DNA of 48,108 nt, taken from assembly GCA_030849805.1 (NCBI GenBank), contig JASANZ010002134.1:1-48108 (forward strand). The letters are read 5' to 3'. A program made the translations under genes and the position numbers. Shown piece by piece: positions 17,401 through 32,600 of the stretch. The stretch's first letter is position 1. Every line of letters begins with the position of its first letter. Below the pieces are notes generated by a model that saw nothing but the letters and a program-made list of their open reading frames with translations, had not been told where the DNA came from and ran no database searches. This stretch comes from Sergeia podlipaevii. Its lineage: Eukaryota; Euglenozoa; Kinetoplastea; Trypanosomatida; Trypanosomatidae.

Positions 17401-20400
17401 TTCTGCTGCACGACGCGTCACGGACGGCGAGTAGCCAATGATATCAGCGTATGCAGTCTTCCAGCGAGGCCCCCTGGCACGAATCGTCTCAACCTTCACC
17501 AATGCGAGAGCTTCCTCGCTGAGAGGCAGCAGTACGTGCTCCCGTAATGTGCACACGATCGTCTTTAGTGCTGTGCAAGGGTCCGTTGAGGCGAGACAGG
17601 CACAGCGAAGAAGAAGTAGCGGAATGCGTCCCCAGAGCTCGGCAACAGAGACATCGAGAGGCCCCTTGCGAGGGTTGTGCTGTCCAGCAACATCCCCTTC
17701 CGTGTCCTTCTTGGTAGACGACGAAAGAGAAAAAGAAAAAGAGAATGACTGCGGGGTTGTCGTGAGAATATCATCGCAAGTATGAAGTGACTGCACCTGC
17801 ACAGTGAGGCCGAGCCCATCTCGCCATAGCGTCTCCGCGAGTTTTGTTTCGATCTCATCAGTGGATGGAGTTCCAAGTGGATTCATGCATTCTTCCGGTG
17901 CTGACGCGCTGTGCAAAGCAGCGCCTTCGCCCCGTGCAACCTCCGTATCGTTTAATAGTTGAAAGGAGCGATGAATGACGGTATACACCGCACCTCGCAG
18001 CTGCCCTTCAGCGTAAGAAACAGATGCCGTTGTGGCGGAAAGCGAGGCTGAAGAAGAGAGGTTGCGAGCGACCAAGGTGCCTGCGGCGGATGAGACGCTA
18101 GAAAGACTCACAAGATGCTCCTGTGGGCTACTGCGCCAGATATCAGCCAGTACCAGTGCGGCGATAGTCTGAACATTTGTAAAGCGAAGGCATTCTCCTC
18201 CGCCACGCATGCTAGTAGCGGCGCTACTTCTCCACTGCATTGCTGGTGACACAGAAAGCACTGAGATCATATCAATTGCCAGTTGTCTTGCGGTGGCGTC
18301 AGACAGACCTTGTACTGCACCAAAGGAGGTTGCAGACATCATAGAAGTAGTGGTGTTGGTGATGGCAGAAGGCATGCTAGCGTCTGCGTCCGCTGTGTCC
18401 TGGCGAGCGTGCCGTGGGAGCATCGCGTGGAGCTCGACCACGAGCTGGTTCAGCATGCGCACATTCGTCCATACCTCGCGTAACCTTTCGATACTCAAAG
18501 ATCGACTTCCACGTTGCTGTGTCGTGGATCTCGTCGTCATCCTTGCCATTGTCATCGCCATCTCCTCCTGAGATGCCGTTGATGTTGGAGTGGTGCTCAG
18601 TTGACTCGTGTTGGTTAACTGCGCAAGGCCGTGGAAGAGGATCGATGCCGCCTCCCCGAGAGAAAAGGCAGATGCGACACTGCCGTCGCCGTCTCTGCGC
18701 TTCACCTCCAAAACGTAGCGCGTTGCCGCGATAAAGAGAGGCAAAGATTGACTTGTGTATAGTACTTCGTTCAGCCGCACCACATGGGCAATGCGAAAGC
18801 CACTGAGACTCGCTCTATACGGTAGTCCAATTCTCAATGAAGATAAGTTGTCATTCTTCTGAATGTAGCTACTGTCTCCCTCATCTTGCTCGCTGCTTCG
18901 ATAATAAAGATGATCTAGATCAAGTGGTGCTGTGGCTGCCGCTGTATTTGTTGTGGTGGCGATGGTGTGCAACGCGTCCTCTGAACGAATCCATATCGCC
19001 ATCGTCTCTTGCCACGGCACGTTCACTCGGAAAAATGCTCTATCTCGCCACTCGCTGACCTCCCCACACAGCTGCCTAGCCGTCACTGTGGCATTGGTAG
19101 AACTTCTTCGCTTCTCGCCTTCTATTTTAAAAGCCTTGAAAGCGGTATCAGCCTTTGCGCAAGCAGAGGAGAATGCTTTAAATCCCTGCAGCTCACCCAT
19201 ACTCACTTCCATCATCCCTTGCAGACAACCGTCTTTCTGCATTTCACAAAGAAATCTCTCGCACAGATCTGCAGCCATGGAAGGCTGCGCCTTGGCAAGA
19301 ATGCGTAGAAGCGGCTTGACCAATGGCGCAATACACTTCATCACTGCTGTCGCCGCCTCCTCCTCATTGCTTACTGTTTTATTTTCTTCCTTCACTTCTA
19401 CAACTGTTGCTGCGGCCGCTGCTGCTTCTGTTGATGACGCGGAAGCAGAAACGGCAGTGGCAAAAGATGAAGAAGCAAGCAGCGCATCGTGGATAACGCT
19501 ACACAATGGGTGCAACGCACGAGCAGAGACGCTGTCCAGGTGGTCCATCACTATAGATACAAGCAGGGGAGCACTGGGGCCGCAATCCATACTACCAAAG
19601 CTGCTGTTAGAACACAAAGAAATATCCCCTCCTCTCTCCCCATCATTCCTGCCACTGTTGCTCTTGCAAAGGGTGTCCCGCGCGATCCATATGAATGCGT
19701 CCTTCAGTGCAATAATAGCCTCCTCTTCAATTACTGTGCTGCTGCTGCTGTTCTCTCGCTCCATGCCTTGAGGCGTCTGCGTGTCTTCACTCCCTCTCAT
19801 CTTCTTCCTTCTGTTTCTGACCGCCTTGCTCATTTCAGATCCTTCGCTGTTTGTGCCGTTGCGTGCGTTTGCCATAACCAACCGAAGCACCTCTGCGGTG
19901 ATCTCAATAGCGGTGCCCAGCTCCGAGGGCGGCGAGTAGGAAGAGGAAGATGAGGATGATAATGCGGAGGATATCGGTGTAGGCGCAGCAGCAGCAGCAG
20001 CGGCATCGGCGGTGGTGGCGTGAACGCCAGACATGGTATTGGCAGCCACATTGGCGCTCTCCACAGCGCACACAAGAAGCGCAGTTGGAATGCTCTTTAG
20101 CCATTCCCGTGTGACTGTTTGTGATGGTGTGACAGCTCTCGCTTCACCTTCGTCCTTCCCGCTCTGCGCCGTTACACGTATGGAGACAGGTGCCTGTGCA
20201 CGCCTTCTTTCATATCCCGCGTGAAGATATGTAAAGAACTCAAGTACGGTGCGGTGATGTTGACGTTTTATGCTGATGTTGCGGCAGGTCTGTAGAATCC
20301 GTGAGCCTGTCAAGAGCGAAGGGTACTTGAGGCATAAACGTGCGGCTTCCGAAGCGCGTCCGTTATGCAGGAGATCATCGAGGGACTGCGCATGGGCAAC

Positions 20401-23400
20401 GGACACGTGTGTCGACTCCTCTTCAAGAATCGCATCGATGGCACGGAGTCGCTGTGTATCCCCTTGCTGTTCCCGTGGGGCTTGCTTCGAAAGCAAGCGA
20501 AGCACTTTGGCAATAGAGCCGGTCGCAACGGCCGCACAGGCTCGCGCGATCACCGGCTGTGTCTCTGCATTGATAGGAAGCGACACATAGGCGGCAAAGC
20601 GGAGCACGTCAGCAAATGCTTGCTGCTGCTGCTGCTGACTAAGCCTCTGAATGTAGGCGTTGCAGAAGATGTGCAAGGCATCTGGGACAAACTCAGCTGG
20701 ATGTTCTTGCGAGGTTGGCAGACGCATTCCCTTGCCACCACCTGTATCTTCACCGCGTGAGGTTTGAGAATGCATGTCTGTGCGCTGAACACGCTCCAGC
20801 AAAATACCTTGTAAGCGACGCAGGGTGTCACTCACGGACATGGCCTCAGAAAGCTGCACATGGGGATGAACAGCAAGGCGAGCCGCAAGATTCTCGAGCA
20901 GGTGCAGACGATTCATTGCCTGCTTCTTGGTAACCGTCATGACCGTTTCTCTCTCCTCTGAGACACACAAGTAACCCAGTTGGCGCGAAATCAGTGCGAG
21001 GGGGATGCTTGATGTATCGCACGCGCTCAGAGTATATCGGAGTGCCGAATAGAGAGATGTAAGAGGGCGTGAATAGTACCGCACAGCCCCTTCAGAAGGG
21101 GTCGATGGAGTAATCAAAAGTGAGGAAGTCATTTCGATAGCGTGACAAAGTGCAAAAACAGCTCGCCATTGCCCAGGTGGGCTCGCAGCACACAGCTGCC
21201 TCACCACCTGCTCACACGCACAACATAGGAGTGCCGCGTTCTCATGAGATTCGTTAATGACTTCTTCTTCGCTGCTGGTGACGTTCCCTTCTGCGGCCGA
21301 GCTAAGCGTCGTCGGTGGTTCGTTCTGCGCTGCAGTAAGCCCAGTGAGCACAGGGGACATGAGCTCAAGGCTTCGTTTCCACGTCAGCGCGATCGGCGGC
21401 GTCGTTGCTGTTGGCCGCCCGGTGCTTTCATTAGAAATGTTTGTATTGCTTAGCAGGGCAGAAGCAGGCCCTCTAGAGGGGGGATGAGGAAGAGGAGAAG
21501 CACCAGTGACGGTAGCCTTGACGCCCGTAAGAGTCCGCTCTAACACCAGCGTGAAAAGCCTGAGGAACTCCTTTGTTTCTGCGTCAACCACAATTACCAC
21601 TCCTCCACCATCGCGATAGCTCACCTTTGGCGCAGTTGTGGAACTATTCATTTCCTGACAATAGCTATTGAAAAGCCGCAACACACGAGTCCACGAGACA
21701 CGCTCACGTCTTCTGGATTGCCCGGTAGTAGCAACAGCAGCAGGGGGAGAGGGGGAGGAGGAGGAGGAAAGCATTTCCTCCAGGACTCTACACAAGAAGC
21801 CACGATCACTGCCATGCATGGCAGCGCTAAGCTTCCTGCCCACATGAATAAACGCATCATCGTATGCGAGTTGTGTGTGGGTGCCGTGAACCAGAAAGTG
21901 GAGGCAGCCCTGCTCTACGGTAGCCCATGCGTTGACTACTTCTCGTTCCTTTCCGCTGTCGCGCCTCACCGCACTAACACATCCAGCGGCAACGGCCCAG
22001 GTGAAGTCGACCTCAGTAAGCTGCCTAACACTCGATACCAGGCGCCATAATGCCATCTCGTTCAAACTGATCGAGTTATCACAAAAGCGTTGCCGATAGT
22101 ATTGCTGCTGCTGAAGCAAAGCAGATTCTGTAGTGATATCATGATAGATGACAGCGAGCGTGGAGGCGCTGACAGAGGTGAGCCGGACTGCTTGATGGCA
22201 GCACAAGACCCTCCTGAGCGACATCTCCCACAAGCCCTCGCGCATTCCGCCATCGCCGTGCTTGTTGCTCTTTACCAGTTTCCCATGCTGTAACAGTCCC
22301 AGTTGTGCCTGAAGCTGGAAGTGCGCCAGTAGGAGTACTTTCTCGAGAGTGCCTTCGTGTACGTACATGTAAGGCTCCAATTCCATAAAGATTGTCAAGC
22401 CGAAGGATGCCCACTCGGATGACGACGCGATCCACGGAGTCTGTGACGCCCGACAGAGTTCAACGGAATGGTCGAGCAGAGCAGAGAAGGCGTGGTGAGA
22501 CGGAAGACTCCCTCTCTCGCACAGAGACCTCTTCAAGAGAGTCAAAATCGCTTCCCGCACCTGAGCACCGCGCGCATTCACATCGCTTGTTCTTTCAGGA
22601 CTTAGAGGAGCCTCAGAAGAACTTGCGCGCTGCGTGTAGAGAGCGACCAGAGCATCCAAGTCATGCATGAGCTGCTGCAGGCGTGCCTGCATATCGTGAC
22701 GGAGACATTGCCGGCACGCGCCTGTGTAAAAGTTTAAGAGTCCTTCAGCTGTCAATCTTCGACTCAGATTCGTCGTGCTGGTATCTGCACTATCATAGGC
22801 AACGAGCGCAGACTCGCAATGCCGGATGAGGTGTGCGACCGTGGGTTGCTGCTGCATGGCAGTACGCGATGTGGTAGTAGTAGTAATAGTAGTAGTAGTA
22901 TGACCACCACCACCTCCGCTGTGTCCAATAACCAGTTCCGACAGAAGCGCAGGAGACCACAAGTTCATCGCCGCCGCCGCTGCGCTTGTTTCACTGACTC
23001 GCCCATCTGTACTTAAACATCGCAGCTGCGCTCGCTGCAGCCCATGGATCAACATGAGAAAGTCGAGCAGACTGGTGTAGCTGGCGTTGACTGTTGCCTG
23101 CCGCTCGTTGTGCCAGGCAAGTGGATTCACCAAGGTCACGGCATGCGTGTGAGTGCGCAGGAAGAAGAGAAGGAGCGACTGTACATTGCCCTTACTAAGA
23201 CCATAGAGTTGAACGTAGTGCAGCAGCGCATTACTGCGGTGGTGGCGGGGGGCTGCTAATGCCTGTTCACTCGAACCTGTCGCCTCTGCTACTGCAGTCG
23301 TGGATGCGAAGGTAGCCGCCTTGGGGTTCAACTGAAGATTCGCCAAGTATGCTTCCACCGCGGAGGCGTCCTGCAACCTACGGAGCACCTTTAACGCGTG

Positions 23401-23639
23401 ATGTGCAATACCACTTTTCTTGTGTTCCAGTGCCGTCGTGCGTGTTACCAATAGGGGCAGCACGACATGCCAGGAGGAAGGAAGAAACCCTTCATAGATG
23501 CCGGTTGCCGAGCCAGCAGTGGCAGAGAGGTGAATCTCATTACCAGCAACAGAGAGTGCTTCAGCCTCGACGTCGTCCTTGTCTGGAAAGAGCTGGTCGA
23601 TCACAAAGCGCACTGCACTGATCACTTGCGGAGACGGCA

Positions 23640-23670
<31 letters not shown>

Positions 23671-26600
23671 CGTAGTAGTAGTAGTGCCGCTTCGTTTCAG
23701 AGACACGGAGAGAATGCCAAGGAGTTTGTCCAGTACGACTGCACCTCCAGTGGCTGCGCAATACGGTACTGTCCACGCCTCAGTAGACATCGTTTTCGCT
23801 GTGTCCGGTTCCACCGCATGGCGTTTTTGCTCTTTGCCAGCCACCGTCGCTGGTGGTGATGCCTCGACGGGGCTACTCGGACTAGTAATGCTGGCGGTAC
23901 CGCTATGTTGACCATTGCCTAGCAATAGCAGCGTGCACCGTCCAGTCTCGATGAACTCCCTGCACGCGTTAGAGGCTTGAATCACACCAGCTAGTTGAAA
24001 TGGAGAATCCAGCCGGCGAACAGATCCAGCGTGAGCAACCGACACTGCGGGCTTGAGAGCAACGGTAGTACCACCAATACCAGCCACCGCCGCCGCACCA
24101 CCACCAACGCCGCCGCCCCCGCCCGCTGCTTCCATCTTCCTATGGATATTGTTCTGCCGTCCCTGCTCTGACTCAGCAAGAGTAAGCAAAGCAGCACTTA
24201 CACTTAGAGGATGGCGCAGACATAGAGAAAGTGGCGTACTGCTATGGTCGCCACCTTTTGTGGTATGCTGGCGTAGAGCGTTCTGTTCCCAAAACTGGGG
24301 AGGCCACACTGAAGCCGTCCACATTAACAGTTTGTCTTCCTGCGCAGCGCCGACGCACTCTTGGTCACGGTTAGCCCGTTGAGTTCCACACAGCTTTGAG
24401 AGAACTTGAGAGAGTGTTGAGAAGTCAGCTATGCTTTGTCCTGCGCTATGAGAGGAAGAAGATGAAGACTGCAGAAGCAGTGAAGCAGTGCGCTGATCCA
24501 CGGGACAGGTTGTTTCTCTCGACTTCACATGTTGTGCCACTGCAGTCTTCACATTTTCTGCCAAATCGACTAGAAGCAATCGATCAGAATTGTTACCGCC
24601 AGCACTTTCGCTACCACTTGCGTGATAGTTACTCACTTCTCGTCTCTCTGCCACCATCGGCTCAATAAACATTGTAGCCAAGTATCCCATGGCATCACGG
24701 GCGAGCGCGCTGCATGCCTGCGCCATCGATTGCGCATCAGGGCCCGTTGCAGCTGTTGCCGCTGCCACCGCTACCGCCACGTCGATAAATTGAAGCGCAA
24801 CATCGCGATACATATCCCTAATCGTCTCTGGTTGCGACTGCAGTATGTCCGCCATGCGCACGTGTAACTCGAGTGCGCGCAGGAGTGCCGTGTTCCACAT
24901 CAAAATAAGCAATTGGGGAGCAGCAGAGTGAAGCTGGGTGCGCCGCCGCTGCTGACGTTTTCTCTGCCTACTGTTCATGTTATTATTGTTGTTAGCCTTC
25001 TGTGAATCGGATGTTTCCAAGGAGGAGCGCAGCGCGGACAATAGGGTGGGGGTCGTCTGCAAAGCCGCAGCCAAGAGGACATCAGCTTCGTCCGCACACG
25101 CCAGACGCCACAGTAGACGATGCACCTCGGTTGGCACATACAGATGCGAGGTGGCCCGGAGTCGTTTGAGTTGCGCAGCCACGTACTGAGGGGCCGTGAA
25201 GGCGCCTGCATCACTCAGAAAGCGCTGCGCTGTGCTTTCCAATGTAAGAACGGAATACACGGAAGAGGAATGTGGTGCTGCGGGAACAGACGAACGTGCT
25301 GCAAGGCTTTGGCCTGCTTCCGTGGAGTGCTGCTGCTTCTTGTTGCTATCTGCATCTCGATTGCTCAGACTAGGAGGAAGACGTAGCAGTTTAGCAGCAC
25401 TCTCGACTAGGTCTTTATTATGCGCGGATGAGAGAAGCACGTCACGCACCTGCGCGGTCGCCATGAAGGCTTGTGGGAAGCGTAAGGTGCTGCGTGTAGC
25501 AGCTGTTGGGTTCTCAAGTGCTGCCAGCTGTGTGACGGCGGGTTTTTGCGTGGCATGAGTGCCGAGACTAGGTGCGTACATACTGGCAGTCATTGTTGCT
25601 GCTGTTGTTGCTGCAGTTGGTAGTGGTGGTGATGATGATAACGAGCGGATGTGGTATCGGCTTCTCTTCTGTGCTGCCGCCACAGCTGGAGGCTCTAGCA
25701 TACAAGCCACAAGTGCATCGCTGTTCACGACAGCAGTAGCAGCAGTCGCCGGCACACTTTGCTCTCTGTCTTTCGTGTCCACATTGCAGAACTGCGGATC
25801 AGATGAACTTGCGCCTGGAGGTGAGGCGCTAGGGGAAAGCAAGTTCATGCCATCCAATAAGCCTATCACTGCCGCCTCGCTGTACACTGTGACGTTGAAT
25901 GCTGCCTGGCATACAAGCGCTTCCGAGGTGAGTCGGCCATGAGAAGATGATGCCTGCCTCCCGTTACGTTCACTCACAATTTCCGCAATATGCCTCCGGA
26001 GCGTAGGAGAGCATGCCCCGTATGCAAAATGAGAAGGAGGAAGGGACAGCATATGCGCACTGGCCTCGTTGATACAGCGACAGCAATACTCATAAAGTGT
26101 TTGCACAGCATCCTTGCCGCCATCAATACCTCTCCCTCTAGCCTTGCCCTGCAAGGGAGTGAGTGCCTGCAGGAGCTCGCGAGCATCAGGAAAGGCCTCC
26201 TTCGCTGCCTCGCCCCCAACCTGTACCGCATAACTTCGCTCAACACGCACGGCAAGTTCAATGACAGTCCCATGCGGCCACGGACCAAAGCATTGCAGAG
26301 CACTACTCGTTCTCATCGCCTGCGCCACAGCAGGAAAAAGAAAAGATGGAACGCTAGCAGAGTCAAGGTTGGCGCGAGGGTTGAGTGCAGGGTCCGTTCC
26401 GTCGCTCTGTATTGTGATTGGACACTGCTGAGTGATCGCAAATGCCAAGTCCGTACGGTGTGGGGCAAGAGCGCCAAGTCGTTCAAGAAATGCGTTCACT
26501 TCACGCTCTTGCTCCGTAGCGGCTTTACCCGTCAAAGCCGTACCACCGCGGCTACTCCTGTTGCCGTTGTCTTCTTTCCATTCTTCTTTTTCTTCTTCTC

Positions 26601-29600
26601 TACCACGAGAAGTGACCGCCGCCACCAGCGCAGTGTGCGTAGAGGAAGACTGTACGGCGTTAATAAAGCTGTAGGTAAGGCAGTCATAGAGGGATCTTGC
26701 GGAGCTCGCACCAGCATGGCAATGTGTAGTGGCGCTACAGGCAGCTTCCAAGGTCGACACCTGCAGCTGCTCCTTCCCGTTGCTAGGAAACTCGGTAAGG
26801 AAGGCGGGCAGAAAGGTAGATGCCCTCACTACATAGTTGCATGAAGAAACAGAAGAGAGCCGTGCATTGTTGTGCCACCTACCCCCAGAGTGCATAGTCC
26901 TGTAGAGCGCGAGGAAAGCGAGTAGCCCTCCAGCGTTTTCGTCGTCTTGCAGTTTCTCCTTACTACATGAAGTAGAAGAAGAAGAGCTCAGCATCGCTCG
27001 TTGCGCCGCCGCTTGCAGAGAAGAACTGGATAACACACCGGGTGCACACGCGGAAAGTAGGGAGAGGGATTCTAACACGAGTAGCTGCTCAGTAGCACTC
27101 GCTGATGCGGGCCCCTTGACATCACCATCACCACCAGCGGCGGTAGGTACGCTGCACAGAACGTGAGCGAGCCTGTCACCATCGGCCACTTCCTCCTCTC
27201 TTACAGATCTCATTGCTTCATTATTATTGATGAACGCTGACACACGTGTTTCTGCCAAAAAGCAGCGGCAAAGTGCTTGCATGACAAACCTCTCTGATGC
27301 AGCTATGGCATCCACGCCTCCTTGCATTCCGTTGGCTACTTCTAGTGAAAGGGCAGTATCCACGCTGGCAAGTACCCGATGACATTGCTCGACCACTAGC
27401 TGAATGGCCTTTGCTTCCCCTCCCATATTTTCTTGAGTTGGACGTGAGATACCACTAGTATTGGCAATAGCCTTGCTGTTGACAGTACCCTCGAGAAGGC
27501 CACACGCTGCCCAGGATGAAAACTGAAGAAGCATCCACAGCAGTTGCTGGCGTGTGTGCTTGACGGAGATAATGCTGTGCTGTTGAGAGAAACCATTGTG
27601 GATCACTGAGCCATAGGTGGACTTATTTTTTGTCAAAACAGCTTGTTCTTCTTCGCCTAGCCGACGCCACCAGAGAGAGAGCACCTCAACTAATCGACGC
27701 AGACATCCATTCACATTGTAGTTGACGTGCCTCAGCGCACCACGGGCCGCTGGGTCAATCGTACTGGAGGGTTGGGTAGCAAGTAGCAGCTCGGCGTGTG
27801 TACTCAGAGATGTAAAGGAACTCACAAGTTGCGTGGCTGTCGCAAGGCACTGCAGCAGTAGCGTTGCTCCAAAGTACTCGTCGACGTGCTCCAAGCCACC
27901 ACCACCACCACCACCACCACTACAACCAGCTGCAAGTGACGTCATAGATGCCTCAAGGAGTTGCACCGCTACGTCGATAGCGGCGGCGTGTAGAGCAAGC
28001 GGAGATGCCTGGGAGGCGCCACCGACGCGTATGAGAAAAGGAATCGCACTCATCACTCGCATTGCCTCAACAATGTGTGAAGGAGAAGAAAACAAGACAT
28101 TTGTAGCTCTCCCGTTTGTGATGTAGTCGACAATGAGGCCCCTGAGCTGCGTGTAGCGTGCTTGCGTTGTGTCACATACTAAGCGCTCGAGGACATCGGA
28201 CTCACGATTAATCTCAACCGACCCATCTATCTCGCCTGTCGAAGAAATAGTGAGGGAACGCTGAGTTGCAAGTATCTTGGGCAGCACCGCTGTGAGCCAC
28301 CACTGCATGTGTGCCTTCATCATTTCCAGTGACTTCCATGACAATGTAGATGACAAGAATTCGGAGGAATGATCAGACGAGTTGCTTAAAAACGTATCAG
28401 AAATGTATCGAAATAGGCTATTATACTGAGCGAAAGGTACAGCGACTGAAATAGTTGTGTTTTCCTCGGCTATGCGTATCATGAGCGCTTGAAGAACTCC
28501 CACAAACAGCCCTGCGAGTCTCATGGCAACTGCTGCCTCATCAGAGTCGGCAAAGGATCCGTCTTCGTAGTTGCATCTCTGCCCATACCAGGCTCGCGCG
28601 CGCTGCTGCTGCTGCTGCTGACGACACGCGCTCATACACGCGTGAAGCAGCGCCGGTGCGCGTGCGTGTAGACACGGGCTCAAAGTAGCAATGGTGTTTG
28701 TCAGTACTGGTATCTCGTCAAGCGGCGATGCAGAGGAAGGCAAAGTAGCAGGAGGGAAAGGGTGCAAGCCAAACAAAACAGGCAAAGCAGAAACAAGAAA
28801 GGTATACAGCGACTCCTTCTCAGTGGCTGCCGAGTTGCTAGACAGTGAAGAAGGAGAAGAGGTAAAGGAAGCCGCTTCCTCCGCCACTGCTGCTGTTTGA
28901 TCCTCCGCGGCAAAAGTGAGCCCATCGCGTAAAAGCAGCTCAAGATAGCGAGTGCTGCTCCCAGGTGTGGCAGGTGCCTTGCTGACGCCACGTCCGTCCT
29001 CGTCATTCGCCTTGCCTGGAAATGCAGAGGCGGTATTCTTTAATGGTTCAACGGGAGAAGCTTCCACCTTCTTCTTCTTCACCGCGTTGATACCACGTGT
29101 AGAAGCAGATCTAGCACGTGGTAGTGGTGCATGCCATTCTGTAATGACCGCTGCCTCACCTGAGTCTTGTGTTTCACGGACAGTTGCACCGCTTTCCGCT
29201 TTCCTTTCATTGCCGGTATGTGACATCATCACATCCGTGGCGTTGGTGGCTTCCTGCGCTCTTTGCCCAAGTGATGCATTATTACTTTGATTGTTCTTGT
29301 CGTCACTCCAACCGCCACCACCGCCATCATCCTCAGCCAGCCTCTGGCACTCAAGCGAGATCAGTGGTAATATGATTGACATGGCATCCACTGGTGCTCT
29401 CGCCCATGTGCGACGGAATTGCAAATACGCCTCCCGCGCACTCGCCGAGTCTTGTGTGTCAAGGCAAAGCTGTACCGTATGCTGCAGCTGCTCTTTCGCA
29501 CGGCGCAAGACGGGAAGACTATACACGCCGCCTTGACGGAGAAGAAGCCGCGCCGCCCGAGGGCCCTCATCCACATGCGCATCGCCACCACCCCCAGTGC

Positions 29601-32600
29601 TGCGGCTACGCTGCTGTTGGGGACGTCGTCCTACGTGAGCGCTTGATAGAGAAGAAGTTTTGTGTATTCCACAGAGGACATTCACGGCGCTCACCACACG
29701 CATGTAGTGCCCCTCCGTTACGGACGCCGCGCCGTCCTCCGAAGAAGAACCTCGCGCGGGGTTGCTGTTACACATAAGTATCATTCCCTGTAAGGCGAGC
29801 ACTCGGCCACGATGCCGAGCCAGCATCAGCTGCTGCGCCTGGTTCTGGTTCCGCCACTGCATCTCTCTCCTGCTTGCCCCCTCCTCCCCTTTCGCATGTG
29901 GATCCAAAGACAAGTCCTTGTCATCGTGCCGCTGTACCTTTTCCCCTTCACTACTCTCGTCATGTGCGTTGCTGGTACTAGAACGTTGTGATCGAGTTGT
30001 CGATGCTGCAGTTGTTGCCGCTGCCGCCGCCGCCGCAGCAGCAGCGGCAGCTACTCGCTGACAGGAGCGCTCCGCTGCCATGACAGCGAGGGTGCCCAAC
30101 GACGTGCTTTGGCACCCTCGCACGTACTGAAGAATTCTCTGGGCAAATATGAGGGGCCCTCGCTTCACAAAGACGCCAAATTTTTCGACGTCTTCCAGCG
30201 AGAGCCGCTTATTGGCGCGTTCAAATCGATAAAAAAGCGCTACGCCTGCCCGGGTGGCTTGACGCTTCCGAAGCGGGGCTAGCTCGGCATCCAGCGCCGC
30301 TCGCTCTTGTGGTGTCAGTGGGTGCCCCTTTTTGCCAAGCACAGTAATGGAGAAAGAAGCATCCGAGGGATCGCCTAGTCCATTCAGGATGGCGCTGCTG
30401 CTTCTGTGGTGTTGAAGTGGATGTGAAAAAGCCGACAGGGAAGAGGTGGGCAAAGGGTTAGAGACAGCACTCGCATAAGAGAGCATCTCCAGTGCCTCTG
30501 CCCAACGAGGTGGATTGCTCTGACATAGCAAGACGGCAAGTAGTTGATCGATAGAGGAGTGGGAGTTGGCAAACGCAGACGCACTGCCCTCAGTGTCTCG
30601 CAGAGTCGCTACTGCCGCTGTTCTTGTTGTCGATGCCCCACTACCCGAAGATGTTGAATCCATCGAGTCCATGGCAAGTATCTGCCCGAGAGCCTTGACC
30701 GTCTCGTGCTGAGCGCCGAAGGCCTCTGGAGCTTCTGCAAAAAGCTTCAGCGCGACACTCCACAGCGGCGGAGTGCTTGCGCCATGCACCGCTGCCTTCT
30801 TGCTTCTGCTTTTGATGCTGTTGTTGTTGTTGGATGAAGCGGCCGCTGTTGCGAGTTGCGCGCGGTGCTGCAAGTACGCCTTCACGCACGCGGCTTTATC
30901 CCCCAAGGGAGACGAAGCCTGGGCACGCTGCACAGTCGCCACCAGCACCGCAGCGGCCGCGTCACAATGAACCAAGGCAGGCGGCATTGTAGACGAAACA
31001 CCCTCAAATAAAGTTGTAGATGTCAATTCTGATAGTGCACATAGAGCCATGCGAGCTGCTTTGCCGGGGGGCAGCACGGCTGGGCTAAGATACACACGCA
31101 ACGCATGCACAGCGCCTGTATCAACAGTCAGACGTGTAAGTTCACGTAGTACCGCCTCAGCGCCAGTGAGACGACGACTCCCTGCATTATCGTTCGGTTT
31201 CTCACATTTCATAGGAAGACTGTCACTCTCATACATCGCAGCGAGGCATCGATGAATGAAGCGTACAACGCTGATCTCCCTTCCAGCCGCTGCGCCATCC
31301 CCCTCCTCCTGCTCCTGCTCCTGCTGCTGTTGCTGCTCTCTTCTCTCACGCTGTTGCTGTCGCCCTGAAGAGAGAAATGACGTTTCCTCCTCTTCGTCCA
31401 TCAGCGACGTGCCCTCTCTCAGACTCCACTCTTGCACGCATGCATCCGCATCGGTTTCTATCGCTTCGTTCATATCAGCGCCGTCGTCGTCTGAGCGCCA
31501 AGAGCGACCTACTAGCTCACGCATAGAAATTGCTTGTGACAGAGTCATAATGGCACGTGCTAGGGCCAGTGGGAGTTCATTTTGCAGCTGTTGCTGCTGC
31601 TGGTTTAGAGCTTCAGTTGAAGAGGAGGTTTGGGTAGTTGCCGTTGTGCAGGTCACTGCTGCGTTACCAGTTTGACTATCCCCGGTAGTGATGACGTTTC
31701 TTGTCCTGGGAGGCGTTCGGTGGCGACGGTGTCGTTCTTCTTCGCGTGAACCATCACCAGACTCCACCGTGTCGTGTGCAGCCTCAACGCCAGACTTGCG
31801 TGCTGCTGCTGTATCCACAGACACCGCAGCGGCAACACCTGGACTCGTGCTCTCATTCAAGGATTGAGTAAACTCACTGCTATGACTTCCTTTCCCAAAC
31901 AATAGAACAAGTACTTGAGGAGTGCAAGTGGTGTGGTTGAGCACGGCAAGCTCGAACTGGCAAAGCGCTCTGGTAGACTCATCCCCTGCTTGCATGCGCC
32001 TTCTGCGGCCCTGTGGGGGCATGGACGGAAGTATTCTCGCAAACATACCGCTACTTGCTCCCGTTTCTTTCGTTGCACTACCACTCTGAGCTCTCATGTT
32101 ATCTTTGATATCCTCTACCGAAAGAATACCACTACCACTAGTGCCAGAAAGCCCTCCATCTGTCATCGATGTTACCGCGAGAGCATCAAGAAGAGCAGCT
32201 GTGGCAGACACAGCCGAGTCCCAGGCGGGGTTCCGCCGCTTGTGCACTAGTGGAGTCGCGTCAGTCAGCAGTGGAGAGCGGACAGTCTTCAGCACGAGTG
32301 TAAGGAGTCTCTTGAGCGTCCCAGATGTGGTGCAGTCATACGTTTCTGTAGAGTTCGAGGGTGGTGGCAGACACCTGGAAAGCGTCTGCATGCAAGCACG
32401 CATGAGCTCTTGCTTTTCTGAGAAACTTGCTGACTCTGCGCTGCCACCTTGATGCTGCCTATTCGTCATCTCTTCAGCTGATGCCGGTGTTGACACGGCG
32501 TTCTCTTCCTTCTTATCACTCTGAAGTGCGCTCACAACGGCGCGGCACAGGCAGTCCAGTACTTTTACCCTTTCCGCATTGTAGTGACGGAAAGTGATGG

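Noticed and set aside
18932..19771. Plus-strand open frame of 279 residues
   Set aside because: Antisense shadow of the 6586-residue gene with low-complexity text.
25990..26844. Plus-strand open frame of 284 residues
   Set aside because: It lies entirely opposite the 6586-residue gene, has no family motif and runs against the single transcription direction of the window.
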